Below are positions 8,465-17,009 of a stretch of DNA of 60,147 bases, one piece after another. The first letter of the stretch is position 1. Each line of letters opens with the position of its first letter. Under the pieces are notes generated by a model, which did no database searches, was not told the origin of the DNA, and saw only the letters and a list, made by a program, of their open reading frames with translations. This DNA is from an uncultured beta proteobacterium (GTDB lineage Bacteria > Pseudomonadota > Gammaproteobacteria > Burkholderiales > Burkholderiaceae_C). The translations under genes and the position numbers were made by a program. Where the stretch lies: NCBI GenBank assembly GCA_903845935.1, contig CAIMZI010000039.1, positions 1 through 60,147 on the forward strand, written 5' to 3'.

Positions 8465-9506
8465 AGCGGTAGACGCCGTCTGAATCCAGGTTGCGTTTGA
8501 GTTTCCTGCTATGCCATAGCGCATGCAAATGTGCCACCGCCTCTCCCAGGGCAAAGGTGATCTGGTGAAAGTCCAATGGGCGCTTGAACAGCACCGGCAA
8601 GACGTCGGAGGCGCTGCACGGTTTCTCTGCACAGGCCAGCATCACCTCGGCCAGGCGCTCGCGGTGGTGGTCGTGCAACTGCTGGATGCGGATGTGCAAA
8701 CCCGTAAACGGTTTGCCATGCGAGGGCAGCACCAGGGTGTCGGCGGGCAGTGCCAGAAACCGGTCTATGGACTTTAGAAACAGTGTCAGTGCATCGCACT
8801 CGGGCTCCTGCTCGTAGACGCTGACATTGGTGGAAATGCGCGGCAGCATCATGTCGCCGCCTATTAGCACACCCAGCGCCTTGCAAGACAGCGCCACGTG
8901 TTCGGGTGCGTGGCCATAGCCGCTGATCAGGCTCCAGACATGGTCGCCGATGCGCAGAGTGCCGCCGTCCAGCAGTCGGTGATACTCTGCTGGCACCGAG
9001 GGCACCAGGGTGGTGAAGTAGGGCTTGCGCTCCAGCAGTCTGCGTGCTGTCTCGGCGTCATTTAGGCCGTGCTTGGCATAAAACTGCACCGTACGCTCGC
9101 CGCTAAACGTGTCTATGCCTGAGCAGGCAACGGTGGCCACCATGAAATCGGTGGCGCTGATATAGAAGGGCGCGTTCCATCGCGCACAGAGCCAATGGGC
9201 CAGTCCGATATGGTCCGGGTGCATGTGGGTGGCGATCACGCGCAGCACCGGCAGGCCTTCGAGCTCATTGGCGAAGATCGCCTCCCATTGCGCCTTGGCC
9301 TCTTTAATATGTATGCAGGTGTCGACTATGCTCCAGCCTTGCACGCCATCCACACAGTCGCGCAGCAGCCAGAGGTTGATGTGGTTGAGCGCAAAGGGCA
9401 GCGTCATGCGCAGCCACTTCACGCCGGGCGCCACGGTGATGCCGCTACCGTAAGCCGGCAGGGTCTCGCCCAAGGGGTAGTGCAGCTGCTTTTCGAGGTC
9501 GTTCAT
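8448..9506 (-). CDS. MBL-fold metallohydrolase with C-terminal winged-helix-like domain
   Basis: A 352-residue metallo-beta-lactamase-fold hydrolase. The zinc signature THMHPDH lies at residues 93-99, with later ligands in SGYGHAPEH, GGDMML and LPSHGKPF. The tail from about residue 280 resembles the helical winged-helix extension of LACTB2-type hydrolases, which often act on acyl-CoA or thioester-like substrates or on RNA. The substrate here is unknown. It is transcribed away from liuR across a shared palindromic operator, so it is probably in the same regulon as the acyl-CoA genes. A good promoter (TTGACG, 17-base spacer, TATGAA) reads into it. Confidence 0.85.
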   Translation of the reverse strand: MNDLEKQLHYPLGETLPAYGSGITVAPGVKWLRMTLPFALNHINLWLLRDCVDGVQGWSIVDTCIHIKEAKAQWEAIFANELEGLPVLRVIATHMHPDHIGLAHWLCARWNAPFYISATDFMVATVACSGIDTFSGERTVQFYAKHGLNDAETARRLLERKPYFTTLVPSVPAEYHRLLDGGTLRIGDHVWSLISGYGHAPEHVALSCKALGVLIGGDMMLPRISTNVSVYEQEPECDALTLFLKSIDRFLALPADTLVLPSHGKPFTGLHIRIQQLHDHHRERLAEVMLACAEKPCSASDVLPVLFKRPLDFHQITFALGEAVAHLHALWHSRKLKRNLDSDGVYRFTTLE

Positions 9507-9527
9507 GGAGGTTCTTTATGCTTCATA

Positions 9528-9551
9528 ATTGACGTTTACGTAAACGTCAAT
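9528..9551. promoter_or_regulatory. 24-bp palindromic operator, LiuR-like site 1
   Basis: A perfect palindrome centred on TTTACGTAAA, flanked by TTGACG and CGTCAA, between the divergent MBL hydrolase and MerR-type regulator genes. Its outer TTGACG forms the -35 box of a minus-strand promoter whose -10 is TATGAA (plus-strand 9522-9527) with a 17-base spacer, so the core palindrome fills the spacer as usual for MerR-family regulators. The central TTTACGTAAACG resembles the published LiuR motif of proteobacteria, as I recall it. Its 22-bp core occurs again at 13268-13289. Confidence 0.85.
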
Positions 9552-9600
9552 ACTGCGCCATTGTAGGCAGGGGGCGCGAAGCGTGTTGTCTCTATGCATT

Positions 9601-10041
9601 ATGGCAATGACCACTACCTACACCATCGGCGACCTGGCGCGTGAGTTTGACCTCACCACGCGCGCCATCCGTTTTTATGAAGACCTGGGACTGCTGCAGC
9701 CCGAGCGCAGCGGCCCCGGCGGACGCAACCGCATTTACAGCGTGCGCGACCGCACCCGGCTGAAACTCACGCTGCGGGCCAAGCGCCTGGGCCTGAGCCT
9801 GACCGAGGCCAAGGACATCATCGAGATGTATGACAGTCCGCGCGATACCGGCGCCCAGCTCACCAAGTTTCTGGACGTGCTGGCCCTGCACCGCAAGCAG
9901 GTGGAGGAGCAGATGGCCGATTTGCATGCCAATCTGGAAGAGATCAAGGTGCACCAGCGCGAGGCGCGTGCGTTGCTGGTCAAGGCCGAGGCCAAGGCCA
10001 GCGCCAAATCAATAACAAAAGGGAAGACACATGCAAGCTGA
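9601..10041 (+). CDS. liuR: MerR-family regulator, LiuR type
   Basis: A 146-residue MerR regulator. The N-terminal winged helix reads YTIGDLAREFDLTTRAIRFYEDLGLL, followed by the wing RNRIYSVRDRTRLKLTLRAKRLG and a long dimerisation helix. This sequence closely resembles LiuR, the regulator of leucine/isovalerate and branched-chain acyl-CoA catabolism. No metal-binding cysteines are present in the C-terminus, which argues against a metal sensor. ATGs at 9601 and 9607 both fit, and a GTG at 9583 is also in frame. The stop overlaps the thioesterase start by 11 bases. It probably binds the palindromes at 9528 and 13268. Confidence 0.82.
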   Translation: MAMTTTYTIGDLAREFDLTTRAIRFYEDLGLLQPERSGPGGRNRIYSVRDRTRLKLTLRAKRLGLSLTEAKDIIEMYDSPRDTGAQLTKFLDVLALHRKQVEEQMADLHANLEEIKVHQREARALLVKAEAKASAKSITKGKTHAS

Positions 10042-10462
10042 TGCTTTATGGCAACGTGTGCAAGACAGTCTTGAGCGACAGGGAATGATGCGCCACCTGG
10101 AGGCGCGCCTGCTGCGTGTGGAGCCGGGTCTGGTGGAAATTGCCTTGCCATACTCGGACAAGGTGTCGCAACAGCAGGACGGCTTTCACGGCGGCGCCAT
10201 GGGCGCGCTGGCCGATATTGCCGGCGGTTATGCCGGTCTCACCGTGGCGGCCGAGGGCATGGAAGTGACCACCGCCGAATACAAGATCAACTTTCTGGCC
10301 GGCTTTAGCGGCGGTGAACTGCGGGCCGTGGGTCGTGTCATCAAGGGTGGCAAGCGCCTGATCGTTACTACCGCCGAGGTCATGCATGTGGATGCCTCTG
10401 GCAGCCAAAGCGCGGTAGCCATCATGCAGCAGACCCTGGTGCCGGTGCCCAAGACTTATTGA
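10031..10462 (+). CDS. PaaI-family hotdog acyl-CoA thioesterase
   Basis: A 143-residue hotdog-fold thioesterase. The family block GFHGGAMGALADIAGGYAG contains the helix residues that form the active site, followed by TTAEYKINFLAGFSGGELRAVGRVIKGGKR. Such enzymes hydrolyse acyl- or aryl-CoA thioesters in the cytoplasm and release trapped CoA during catabolism. The start overlaps the liuR stop by 11 bases and is preceded by GGGAAG, so the two are translated together. This supports a role in the LiuR-linked acyl-CoA pathway; the exact substrate is unknown. Confidence 0.88.
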   Translation: MQADALWQRVQDSLERQGMMRHLEARLLRVEPGLVEIALPYSDKVSQQQDGFHGGAMGALADIAGGYAGLTVAAEGMEVTTAEYKINFLAGFSGGELRAVGRVIKGGKRLIVTTAEVMHVDASGSQSAVAIMQQTLVPVPKTY

Positions 10463-10483
10463 ATCCGGGTCAACTGCCCGAAC

Positions 10484-12463
10484 TCATTGCCCAGACGATG
10501 TAGCGCTCGCCGCGTGCATTTGCAACACGCGGTTGCTGGTCTGTAGCTGGCTGGCCATTTGGTAGGTGGCCAGCAAGTCCTTCTGCATCTGCGCTGCGCG
10601 CTGCGGCGCCAGGCCTGCGGACTGCCCGGTGCTGCGCTCCAGGTTGTGCGATAGCCAGCCCTGGTCCGTGATCCAGTCGATTTCAGATCCGCGCACGCCG
10701 AAGCTGGCCCGGCTCTGTGGCTGCGCGTCTCCCAGCAGCGAACGGCCCCAGCCGGCATAGTCCACCTTCCAGCCGCACAGCTCGATCAGCGTGGGCAGGA
10801 TATCGAGTTGGCTGGCAATGCGCTCATCGACTCCTGGCGTTACACCCGGGCCCACGAACAGCAGCGGGATGTGGTATTGGTTGGGTATCTCCCTGGCATT
10901 CTGGACAAACGGATCCGCATGGTCGGCTACCAACACAAAAATCGTGTTGTCGTAGTAGCCGCCTGCCTTGGCTGCGTCCATCAGCTGCCCGAGCGCCCAG
11001 TCGGCGTAGAACAGGGAGTTATGAAACGCGTCCACATCGGCTGTGCCTGTAAATTTGCGAAAGCGCTCCTCCGGCACCATCCAGGGGACATGGGTGGTCG
11101 AGGTGAAAACAAAGCCCAGAAAGGGTTTTTTGGCAGCGGCGAATTGCTGGTTCGCGGCCTGGAAGGTGTTGTGATCCCAGGTGCCCCAGGTCGCCGGCGG
11201 TTTCGGCTTGGCGTGCAGGTTGGGGATATCCTCGGCGCCACGGTAATGGTCAAAGCCTGCGCGCGCAGCAATCGCGTCAAAGCGCAGCGATGCACCTTCA
11301 CTGCTTTGCAGGAAAAAGGTCTCATAGCCCTGTGAGCGGGCGATTTCGCCCAGGTAGCTCATGTGGTTTTGCTCCAGCCCCTCACCCAGAAAGGCCAGAC
11401 CCGACATGGTGGGCTGGCTGGCCAAGATGGCGCTGGCGCCCTGGATGGAGCGCTGACCGTTGCCATAGGCACGGCTGTACAAGCGCCCGGTTTTAGCCAG
11501 TGCGTCAAAGTGCGGCGTCGTACCCAGCGCGCTGCCGCCGCTCAAGTTGCGCAGCACATCGATGTGCTGGGCGCCCCAGCTCTCCAGCATCAGCACCACC
11601 ACATTCGGTGCGGGCTTCGGGTGAAACGGCGCGAAGCTGCGCTGCAGCGGATAGTCGGGCGTCTTGAAGATGCTGCGCTCGCCAGCGCCCAGGCGCAGTT
11701 GCACCGCCTCTATCGCTTCGGCCTCGGGCATGAACTGTTGGGACGGCGGTGGCGACTCCAGAATCGCCCTGGAAATTGCAAAGGCGCCACTCAGCGCCAG
11801 ATGGCCCTGCGCAGCCTCGCCGGAGAAAAAGGCGTCTCCCACGCTGATCGGCTTGCCACCGATGCCGCCGCGCGCGATCACCAGCATCGGGAACAAAGCC
11901 AGAAGCAGAAGCGCCAGGTGCGCATAGGCAAGGCGCGGTGGACTAGGCACTACCCGGAACATGCGTCTCCAGGCCAGACCACCTGCCAGGCTGGCCAGGG
12001 CAAACAGCGCCAGCGCCAGCCCATAGTCGAACAGCGCGATCCGCACCATCGACGGCATGTCATTGCTCAGCACATTGATTTCTGATCCGACATGGCGGTG
12101 GACGTTGCCAAAATAGAGCAAGTCTGCAGCGTTCATGAGCGATAGCACCACCAGCAGTGCAAACACCAGCCACAGCCAGAGGCGATGCCAGGCCCAATGG
12201 CGCGACCAGGCAAACGGCAGCGACAGCAAGATCAGCGGCAGGCCCATCAGCAGCATCGCCAGTGACAAATCGAAACGCATGCCGTAAGCAAGCGCCTGTA
12301 GCGCCTGCAGCGCACCCAGTTGCGAAAAATCCCCCGGATAGGTCCAGTAGACCGCAAGTCGGAACAGGCAGGATGACAGTAGAAACAGTGCCAGCATCGA
12401 AAGTGCTTGCCCATACGCGTTATGGGTCAAAAAACGGCTCAAGTGTTTGGGGCGCATGTACAT
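10484..12463 (-). CDS. LTA synthase/OpgB-family membrane phosphoglycerol-type transferase
   Basis: A 659-residue inner-membrane protein. Hydrophobic helices at about residues 20-40, 65-85, 97-118, 145-165 and 180-197 precede a periplasmic sulfatase-fold domain from about residue 285. Visible metal/active residues are Glu294 (VLMLESWG), a probable nucleophile Ser339 (NGQRSIQG, where Thr sits in LtaS) and the VADHADPF metal motif near the end. In Gram-negatives this family modifies periplasmic glucans or lipids with phosphoglycerol or phosphoethanolamine; the substrate here is not known. The frame is open further upstream, but ATGs at 12463 or 12457 avoid overlap with the divergent carbonic anhydrase gene. 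Confidence 0.85.
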   Translation of the reverse strand: MYMRPKHLSRFLTHNAYGQALSMLALFLLSSCLFRLAVYWTYPGDFSQLGALQALQALAYGMRFDLSLAMLLMGLPLILLSLPFAWSRHWAWHRLWLWLVFALLVVLSLMNAADLLYFGNVHRHVGSEINVLSNDMPSMVRIALFDYGLALALFALASLAGGLAWRRMFRVVPSPPRLAYAHLALLLLALFPMLVIARGGIGGKPISVGDAFFSGEAAQGHLALSGAFAISRAILESPPPSQQFMPEAEAIEAVQLRLGAGERSIFKTPDYPLQRSFAPFHPKPAPNVVVLMLESWGAQHIDVLRNLSGGSALGTTPHFDALAKTGRLYSRAYGNGQRSIQGASAILASQPTMSGLAFLGEGLEQNHMSYLGEIARSQGYETFFLQSSEGASLRFDAIAARAGFDHYRGAEDIPNLHAKPKPPATWGTWDHNTFQAANQQFAAAKKPFLGFVFTSTTHVPWMVPEERFRKFTGTADVDAFHNSLFYADWALGQLMDAAKAGGYYDNTIFVLVADHADPFVQNAREIPNQYHIPLLFVGPGVTPGVDERIASQLDILPTLIELCGWKVDYAGWGRSLLGDAQPQSRASFGVRGSEIDWITDQGWLSHNLERSTGQSAGLAPQRAAQMQKDLLATYQMASQLQTSNRVLQMHAASATSSGQ

Positions 12464-12546
12464 AATTGGGTGTCTGTGGCGCAGCAGTCTAACTGTGTCC
12501 GCCCACGCTGCCACGCGTCCATTTGTATTCAGCCAACAACAACCCA

Positions 12547-13209
12547 ATGACCGAACTCAATAACCTATTTGCCAACAACCGCGCCTGGGCTGCCGACATC
12601 CAACGCAGACGGCCCGGCTTTTTCACCGACCTGGCCAACCAGCAGCGCCCCAAGTACATGTGGATAGGCTGCTCCGACAGCCGCGTGCCCGCCAATGAAA
12701 TCACCGGTCTGGACCCGGGCGAGGTGTTCGTGCACCGCAACATCGCCAATGTGGTGGTGCACTCCGACTTGAATGCACTCTCCACCATTCAGTTCGCGGT
12801 AGAGCGCATCAAGGTCGAACATGTGATGGTGGTGGGCCACTATGGCTGTTCCGGCGTGCAGGCGGCGCTGGAAGGTGCGCGCATCGGCCTGGCCGATAAC
12901 TGGTTGCGCCATATTCAGGACGTGCGGGACCGCCACCGTGATGTGATGGACGTGATGCCCGAGCATGGCCGCGCCGCAGCCCTGTGCGAGCTCAATGTCA
13001 TCGAGCAGGTGATGAATGTGGCGCAAAGCACGGTGCTGCAAGACGCCTGGGCGCGTGGCCAAAAAGTCACCCTGCACGGCTGGGTTTATGGCATCCATGA
13101 CGGCCTGCTGCACGACCTGCACATGACCGTGACCGGTGCCTCCGATCTGGACACCCTGTACCGCGAGGCCATCTCCGGTGTGCGCCTGATGCCGCGTATC
13201 AACCGCTAG
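12547..13209 (+). CDS. can: Beta-class carbonic anhydrase
   Basis: Interconverts CO2 and bicarbonate, supplying carboxylases in the cytoplasm. The 220-residue protein has all zinc and catalytic residues of a beta-class enzyme: Cys42, Asp44 and Arg46 in CSDSRVPA, and His98 and Cys101 in GHYGCSG. The ATG at 12547 begins MTELNNLFANNRAWA, the usual start; an upstream in-frame start at 12523 is less likely. It lies between the divergent LTA-synthase-like gene and the operator of the thiolase operon. Bicarbonate supply would suit a biotin-dependent carboxylase of acyl-CoA breakdown, but that is inference. Confidence 0.95.
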   Translation: MTELNNLFANNRAWAADIQRRRPGFFTDLANQQRPKYMWIGCSDSRVPANEITGLDPGEVFVHRNIANVVVHSDLNALSTIQFAVERIKVEHVMVVGHYGCSGVQAALEGARIGLADNWLRHIQDVRDRHRDVMDVMPEHGRAAALCELNVIEQVMNVAQSTVLQDAWARGQKVTLHGWVYGIHDGLLHDLHMTVTGASDLDTLYREAISGVRLMPRINR

Positions 13210-13267
13210 TCCCAAGCGCACAGCTTTCGTGAACACAGGTTTGCGCTTGCAGGCTCTTCTGTCACAA

Positions 13268-13289
13268 TTGACGTTTACGTAAACGTCAA
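13268..13289. promoter_or_regulatory. 22-bp palindromic operator, LiuR-like site 2
   Basis: A 22-bp perfect palindrome identical in all 22 positions to the core of the site at 9528-9551 (TTGACG, TTTACGTAAA, CGTCAA). It lies 14 bases before the thiolase start. The outer TTGACG can serve as a -35 element, although I see no good -10 after it. Two identical palindromes 3.7 kb apart, one beside the regulator gene and one before an acyl-CoA operon, strongly suggest a shared regulon. Confidence 0.85.
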
Positions 13290-13303
13290 CCAAAAAGGCT
13301 CTT

Positions 13304-14485
13304 ATGTCCGAATCGATTGTGATCGTCAGCGCCGCCCGCACCCCCATGGGCGCCTTCCAGGGCGACTTCTCCTACCTCGCTGCCCATGACCTCGGTGGCG
13401 CTGCTATCAAAGCGTCGGTCGAGCGCGCCGGCATCAGCCCGGACCTGGTCACCGAAGTGATTTTTGGCAACTGCCTGATGGCAGGCCAGGGCCAAGCCCC
13501 GGCGCGCCAGGCGGCCTTCAAGGGCGGCCTGCCTAACAGCGCCGGTGCGGTGACGCTTTCCAAGATGTGCGGCTCCGGCATGCGTGCGGCCATGTTCTGC
13601 CACGACATGCTGCTGGCCGGGAGCCACGACGTGCTGATCGCCGGTGGCATGGAGAGCATGACCAACGCGCCCTATCTGCTGCCCAAGGCCAGGGCCGGCA
13701 TGCGCATAGGCCACGACCGCGTAATGGACCACATGATGCTCGACGGCTTGGAAGACGCCTACGAGAGCGGCCGTTCCATGGGCACCTTTGGCGAAGACTG
13801 CGCCGCCAAATACAGCTTCACCCGCGAACAACAGGACGCCTTTGCCACGATGAGCGTGCAGCGCGCCCAGGCTGCCATAAAGTCCGGTGGCTTTGCCGCC
13901 GAGATCACGCCGGTTACGGTCAAGACGCGTGCCGGCGAAGTGCAGATTTCCATCGACGAAGGCCCGGGCAAGATCAAGCTGGAAAAAATCCCCACGCTCA
14001 AATCCGCCTTCAAGAAGGATGGCACCATCACCGCCGCCAGCAGCAGTTCCATCAACGACGGCGCCGCCGCCATGGTGATGATGCGTGCCAGCACCGCCGC
14101 TGATTTGGGTTGCAAGCCGCTGGCGCGTTTGGTGGCCCACGCCAACCACGCGCAGGAGCCGAACTGGTTTGCCACCGCTCCCGTCGGTGCCGTGCAAAAG
14201 GTGCTGGCCAAGGCCGGTTGGAAGGCTGAGGAAGTGGACCTGTGGGAAGTGAATGAGGCCTTTGCCGTGGTGCCGATGGCGCTGATGGCGGACCTGAAGA
14301 TTCCTCATGAGAAGGTAAATGTGAATGGTGGTGCCTGCGCCTTGGGGCATCCGATCGGCGCTTCCGGTGCGCGCATCATGGTGACGCTGATTCACGCGCT
14401 CAAAGCCCGTGGCCTGAAGAAGGGCGTGGCGACGCTGTGCATTGGTGGTGGTGAGGCGACCGCAGTGGCCATCGAGTTGATCTGA
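13304..14485 (+). CDS. Acetyl-CoA C-acyltransferase (thiolase)
   Basis: Biosynthetic/degradative thiolase of 393 residues. The acyl-accepting Cys89 is in KMCGSGMRA, the histidine motif is in GGACALGHPIGASGAR, and the second catalytic cysteine (about 379) is in CIGGGEATA. It condenses two acetyl-CoA or cleaves acetoacetyl-CoA. Directly downstream of a LiuR-like operator and upstream of an acyl-CoA dehydrogenase, it fits cleavage of the acetoacetyl-CoA that leucine breakdown yields. It could equally serve polyhydroxybutyrate synthesis (PhaA-type); sequence alone does not decide. Confidence 0.94.
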   Translation: MSESIVIVSAARTPMGAFQGDFSYLAAHDLGGAAIKASVERAGISPDLVTEVIFGNCLMAGQGQAPARQAAFKGGLPNSAGAVTLSKMCGSGMRAAMFCHDMLLAGSHDVLIAGGMESMTNAPYLLPKARAGMRIGHDRVMDHMMLDGLEDAYESGRSMGTFGEDCAAKYSFTREQQDAFATMSVQRAQAAIKSGGFAAEITPVTVKTRAGEVQISIDEGPGKIKLEKIPTLKSAFKKDGTITAASSSSINDGAAAMVMMRASTAADLGCKPLARLVAHANHAQEPNWFATAPVGAVQKVLAKAGWKAEEVDLWEVNEAFAVVPMALMADLKIPHEKVNVNGGACALGHPIGASGARIMVTLIHALKARGLKKGVATLCIGGGEATAVAIELI

Positions 14486-14497
14486 GGTGCAATCCCC

Positions 14498-15628
14498 ATG
14501 CTGCTGACACAAGACCAGGAAATGATCCGCGACGCGGTGCGCGACTTTGCACAGGCCGAGCTCTGGCCCAATGCCGCGAAGTGGGACAAGGAACATAGCT
14601 TCCCCAAGGAGGTCCACAAGGGCTTGGCCGCGCTCGGTGCCTATGGCATTTGCGTGCCCGAGGAACTGGGCGGCGCCGGCCTCGACTACCTAACGCTGGC
14701 CCTCGTTTTGGAAGAAATTGCGGCCGGTGACGGCGGCACCAGCACGGTGATCAGCGTAACCAATTGTCCGGTCAACGCCATCCTGATGCGCTACGGCAAT
14801 GATCAGCAAAAGAAGCAATGGCTCACACCCTTGGCGCAGGGCCAGATGTTGGGTGCCTTTTGTCTGACCGAGCCGCATGTGGGCAGCGACGCATCGTCCC
14901 TGCGCACGACGGCCGTAAAGGATGGAGACGTCTACATCCTGAACGGCGTCAAGCAGTTCATCACCAGCGGCAAGAACGGCGACGTGGCGATCGTGCTGGC
15001 CGTCACCGACAAGGGCGCGGGCAAACGCGGCATGAGTGCCTTTCTGGTGCCCACCAAAGCGCCGGGCTACATGGTCGCGCGTCTGGAAGACAAGCTGGGC
15101 CAGCATTCCAGCGACACCGCGCAAATCAACTTTGACAACTGCCGCATCCCCGTCGAGAACCTGATCGGCAAAGAGGGGGAGGGCTACGGTATCGCCCTGG
15201 GCGGCCTGGAGGGCGGGCGCATCGGCATTGCCGCGCAAAGCGTGGGCATGGCGCGCAGCGCCTTTGACGTGGCCGTGGCCTATGCCAAGGACCGCCAGAG
15301 CTTTGGCACCGCCATCTTCAACCACCAGGCTGTGGGTTTCCGTCTGGCCGAATGCGCCACGCAGATCGAGGCCGCACGCCAGCTGATCTGGCACGCCGCC
15401 GCCCTGCGCGACGCCGGACGCCCCTGCCTGAAGGAGGCCGCCATGGCCAAGCTGTTTGCCAGCGAGATGGCCGAGAAGGTCTGCAGCGTGGCCATCCAGA
15501 CCCTGGGTGGTTACGGCTATGTGACGGACTTCCCCGTAGAGCGCATCTACCGCGACGTGCGCGTCTGCCAGATCTATGAGGGCACCTCCGACGTGCAGAA
15601 GATCATCATCCAGCGCGCCTTGGCTTGA
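14498..15628 (+). CDS. Acyl-CoA dehydrogenase
   Basis: FAD-dependent dehydrogenase of 376 residues that introduces the alpha-beta double bond in acyl-CoA and passes electrons to ETF. Family signatures are AFCLTEPHVGSDASSLR in the middle domain and QTLGGYGYVTDFPVER near the C-terminus. The probable catalytic base is Glu361 in YEGTSDVQK, the position used by short- and medium-chain enzymes and not the isovaleryl-CoA type. The chain-length preference is unknown. It follows the thiolase by 12 bases, with GAGGTG as ribosome binding site. Confidence 0.94.
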   Translation: MLLTQDQEMIRDAVRDFAQAELWPNAAKWDKEHSFPKEVHKGLAALGAYGICVPEELGGAGLDYLTLALVLEEIAAGDGGTSTVISVTNCPVNAILMRYGNDQQKKQWLTPLAQGQMLGAFCLTEPHVGSDASSLRTTAVKDGDVYILNGVKQFITSGKNGDVAIVLAVTDKGAGKRGMSAFLVPTKAPGYMVARLEDKLGQHSSDTAQINFDNCRIPVENLIGKEGEGYGIALGGLEGGRIGIAAQSVGMARSAFDVAVAYAKDRQSFGTAIFNHQAVGFRLAECATQIEAARQLIWHAAALRDAGRPCLKEAAMAKLFASEMAEKVCSVAIQTLGGYGYVTDFPVERIYRDVRVCQIYEGTSDVQKIIIQRALA

Positions 15629-15633
15629 GCGGC

Positions 15634-16554
15634 ATGGCAAGCCTGAATTTGCCGCAAGGCGTCAGCGTGCTGGAGCGCGGCTGGCTCTCCAGCAACAACA
15701 TCGTCATTGCCGGTGCCGACCACTGCGCACTGATCGATAGCGGTTACTGCACCCACAGCGAACAGACCCTGTTGCTGGTTGACGCCGCTCTGCAGGGCCG
15801 GCCGCTGGACCTGATGCTCAACACCCATTTGCACAGCGACCATGTGGGCGGCAACGCGGCCCTGCAAGCGCGCTACCCCGCGCTGCAGACCCTGATTCCG
15901 CCGGGCCACGCGCAGTACGTGGCCGCCTGGGATACCGAGAAGCTGAGCTACCAAGCCACAGGCCAGAACTGCCCGCAATTTTCCTTCGACGCTACGCTGC
16001 AACCGGGCACCGAGCTGCGTTTGGGCGACCTGCTGTGGCAGGTGCATGCCGCGCCCGGACACGACGCCCATTCGGTCATTCTGTTTGAGCCGGTCAGCCG
16101 CACGCTGGTCTCCGCTGACGCGCTCTGGGAGCGCGGCTTTGGTGTGGTGTTCCCCGAGCTGGACGGCGACGACGCCTTCCATGAAGTGGCGCAGACGCTG
16201 GACGTGATTGAGGCGTTGCAGCCGCTGCTCGTCATCCCCGGCCATGGCGCGCCCTTTACCGATGTGGACGCAGCCTTGGCCCGTGCCCGCCAGCGCCTAG
16301 CCGGATTTGTGGCCGACCCGGCTCGCCATCTGCAACACGCAGCCAAGGTGCTGCTCAAGTTCAAGTTGCTGGAACTGCAGAGCGTCAGCCTGCGCGATCT
16401 GTTGGCCTGGGCCGAAGCCACGACCTATGTCGCCAAACTGGTGGCGCGCCAATACGCCGGTCACACCCTGGCCGAAGCCGTGGATGTGCTGGTGCAAGAC
16501 CTGGTGCGCGCCGGGGCTGCTAGGCTGGGTGGCACGCAGCTTCATAACGCGTAA
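15634..16554 (+). CDS. MBL-fold metallohydrolase
   Basis: A 306-residue metallo-beta-lactamase-fold protein with NTHLHSDHVGG as zinc signature, APGHDAHS, SADALWE and a final IPGHGAPF. The helical C-terminus from about residue 220 is similar in layout to the LACTB2-like protein at 8448-9506, so the cluster has two members of this broad hydrolase type. The ATG at 15634 is preferred over a TTG that overlaps the acyl-CoA dehydrogenase stop. It is the third gene of the probable LiuR-controlled operon. The substrate is unknown; a thioester or lactone is a reasonable guess. Confidence 0.85.
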   Translation: MASLNLPQGVSVLERGWLSSNNIVIAGADHCALIDSGYCTHSEQTLLLVDAALQGRPLDLMLNTHLHSDHVGGNAALQARYPALQTLIPPGHAQYVAAWDTEKLSYQATGQNCPQFSFDATLQPGTELRLGDLLWQVHAAPGHDAHSVILFEPVSRTLVSADALWERGFGVVFPELDGDDAFHEVAQTLDVIEALQPLLVIPGHGAPFTDVDAALARARQRLAGFVADPARHLQHAAKVLLKFKLLELQSVSLRDLLAWAEATTYVAKLVARQYAGHTLAEAVDVLVQDLVRAGAARLGGTQLHNA

Positions 16555-16586
16555 GACAATCCATGTAAATTACCGGAGACAAGACA

Positions 16587-17009
16587 ATGCCCATCACCAA
16601 AGGATTCCGCGCCCTCGTAGACGAGGCCATGGCCCAGGTCACTACCTACACCGTGGCCGAGGTGCAAGAGCGCCTCACCGACCCGGCAGTGCAGATCGTC
16701 GATATCCGCGACATCCGCGAACTGACCGAGGGCACGGTGGTTGGCTCCTTCCACGCGCCGCGCGGCATGCTGGAGTTCTGGGTGGACCCGGACTCGCCCT
16801 ATCACAAGAAGATTTTTGCCAATGATGCCAAGGAATTCATCCTGTTCTGCGGCGCCGGCTGGCGCAGCGCGCTGGCCACCAAGGCCTTACAGGACATGGG
16901 CATGAGCAATGTGGCCCACATTGACGGCGGCTGGGCCGAGTGGGTCAAGGCGGGTGCTCCTACTGAAACACTGGAACAGCAAAAAGCCAAGCGCGCCGCC
17001 AAGGCATGA
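16587..17009 (+). CDS. Single-domain rhodanese-like protein
   Basis: A 140-residue cytoplasmic protein with one rhodanese fold. The active-site loop CGAGWRSA places the persulfide cysteine at residue 88 and the loop arginine at 93, so it should be catalytically competent as a sulfur transferase. The N-terminal helix carries the family block VDEAMAQVTTYTVAEVQERL. The ribosome binding site is CCGGAGAC. Its stop overlaps the next start by four bases (ATGA), opening a run of overlapping small genes. Confidence 0.92.
   Translation: MPITKGFRALVDEAMAQVTTYTVAEVQERLTDPAVQIVDIRDIRELTEGTVVGSFHAPRGMLEFWVDPDSPYHKKIFANDAKEFILFCGAGWRSALATKALQDMGMSNVAHIDGGWAEWVKAGAPTETLEQQKAKRAAKA

Noticed and set aside
13286..14617. 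443-codon minus-strand frame opposite the thiolase gene
   Set aside because: His/Gly/Ala-rich antisense product without a family resemblance; the plus-strand thiolase is complete.
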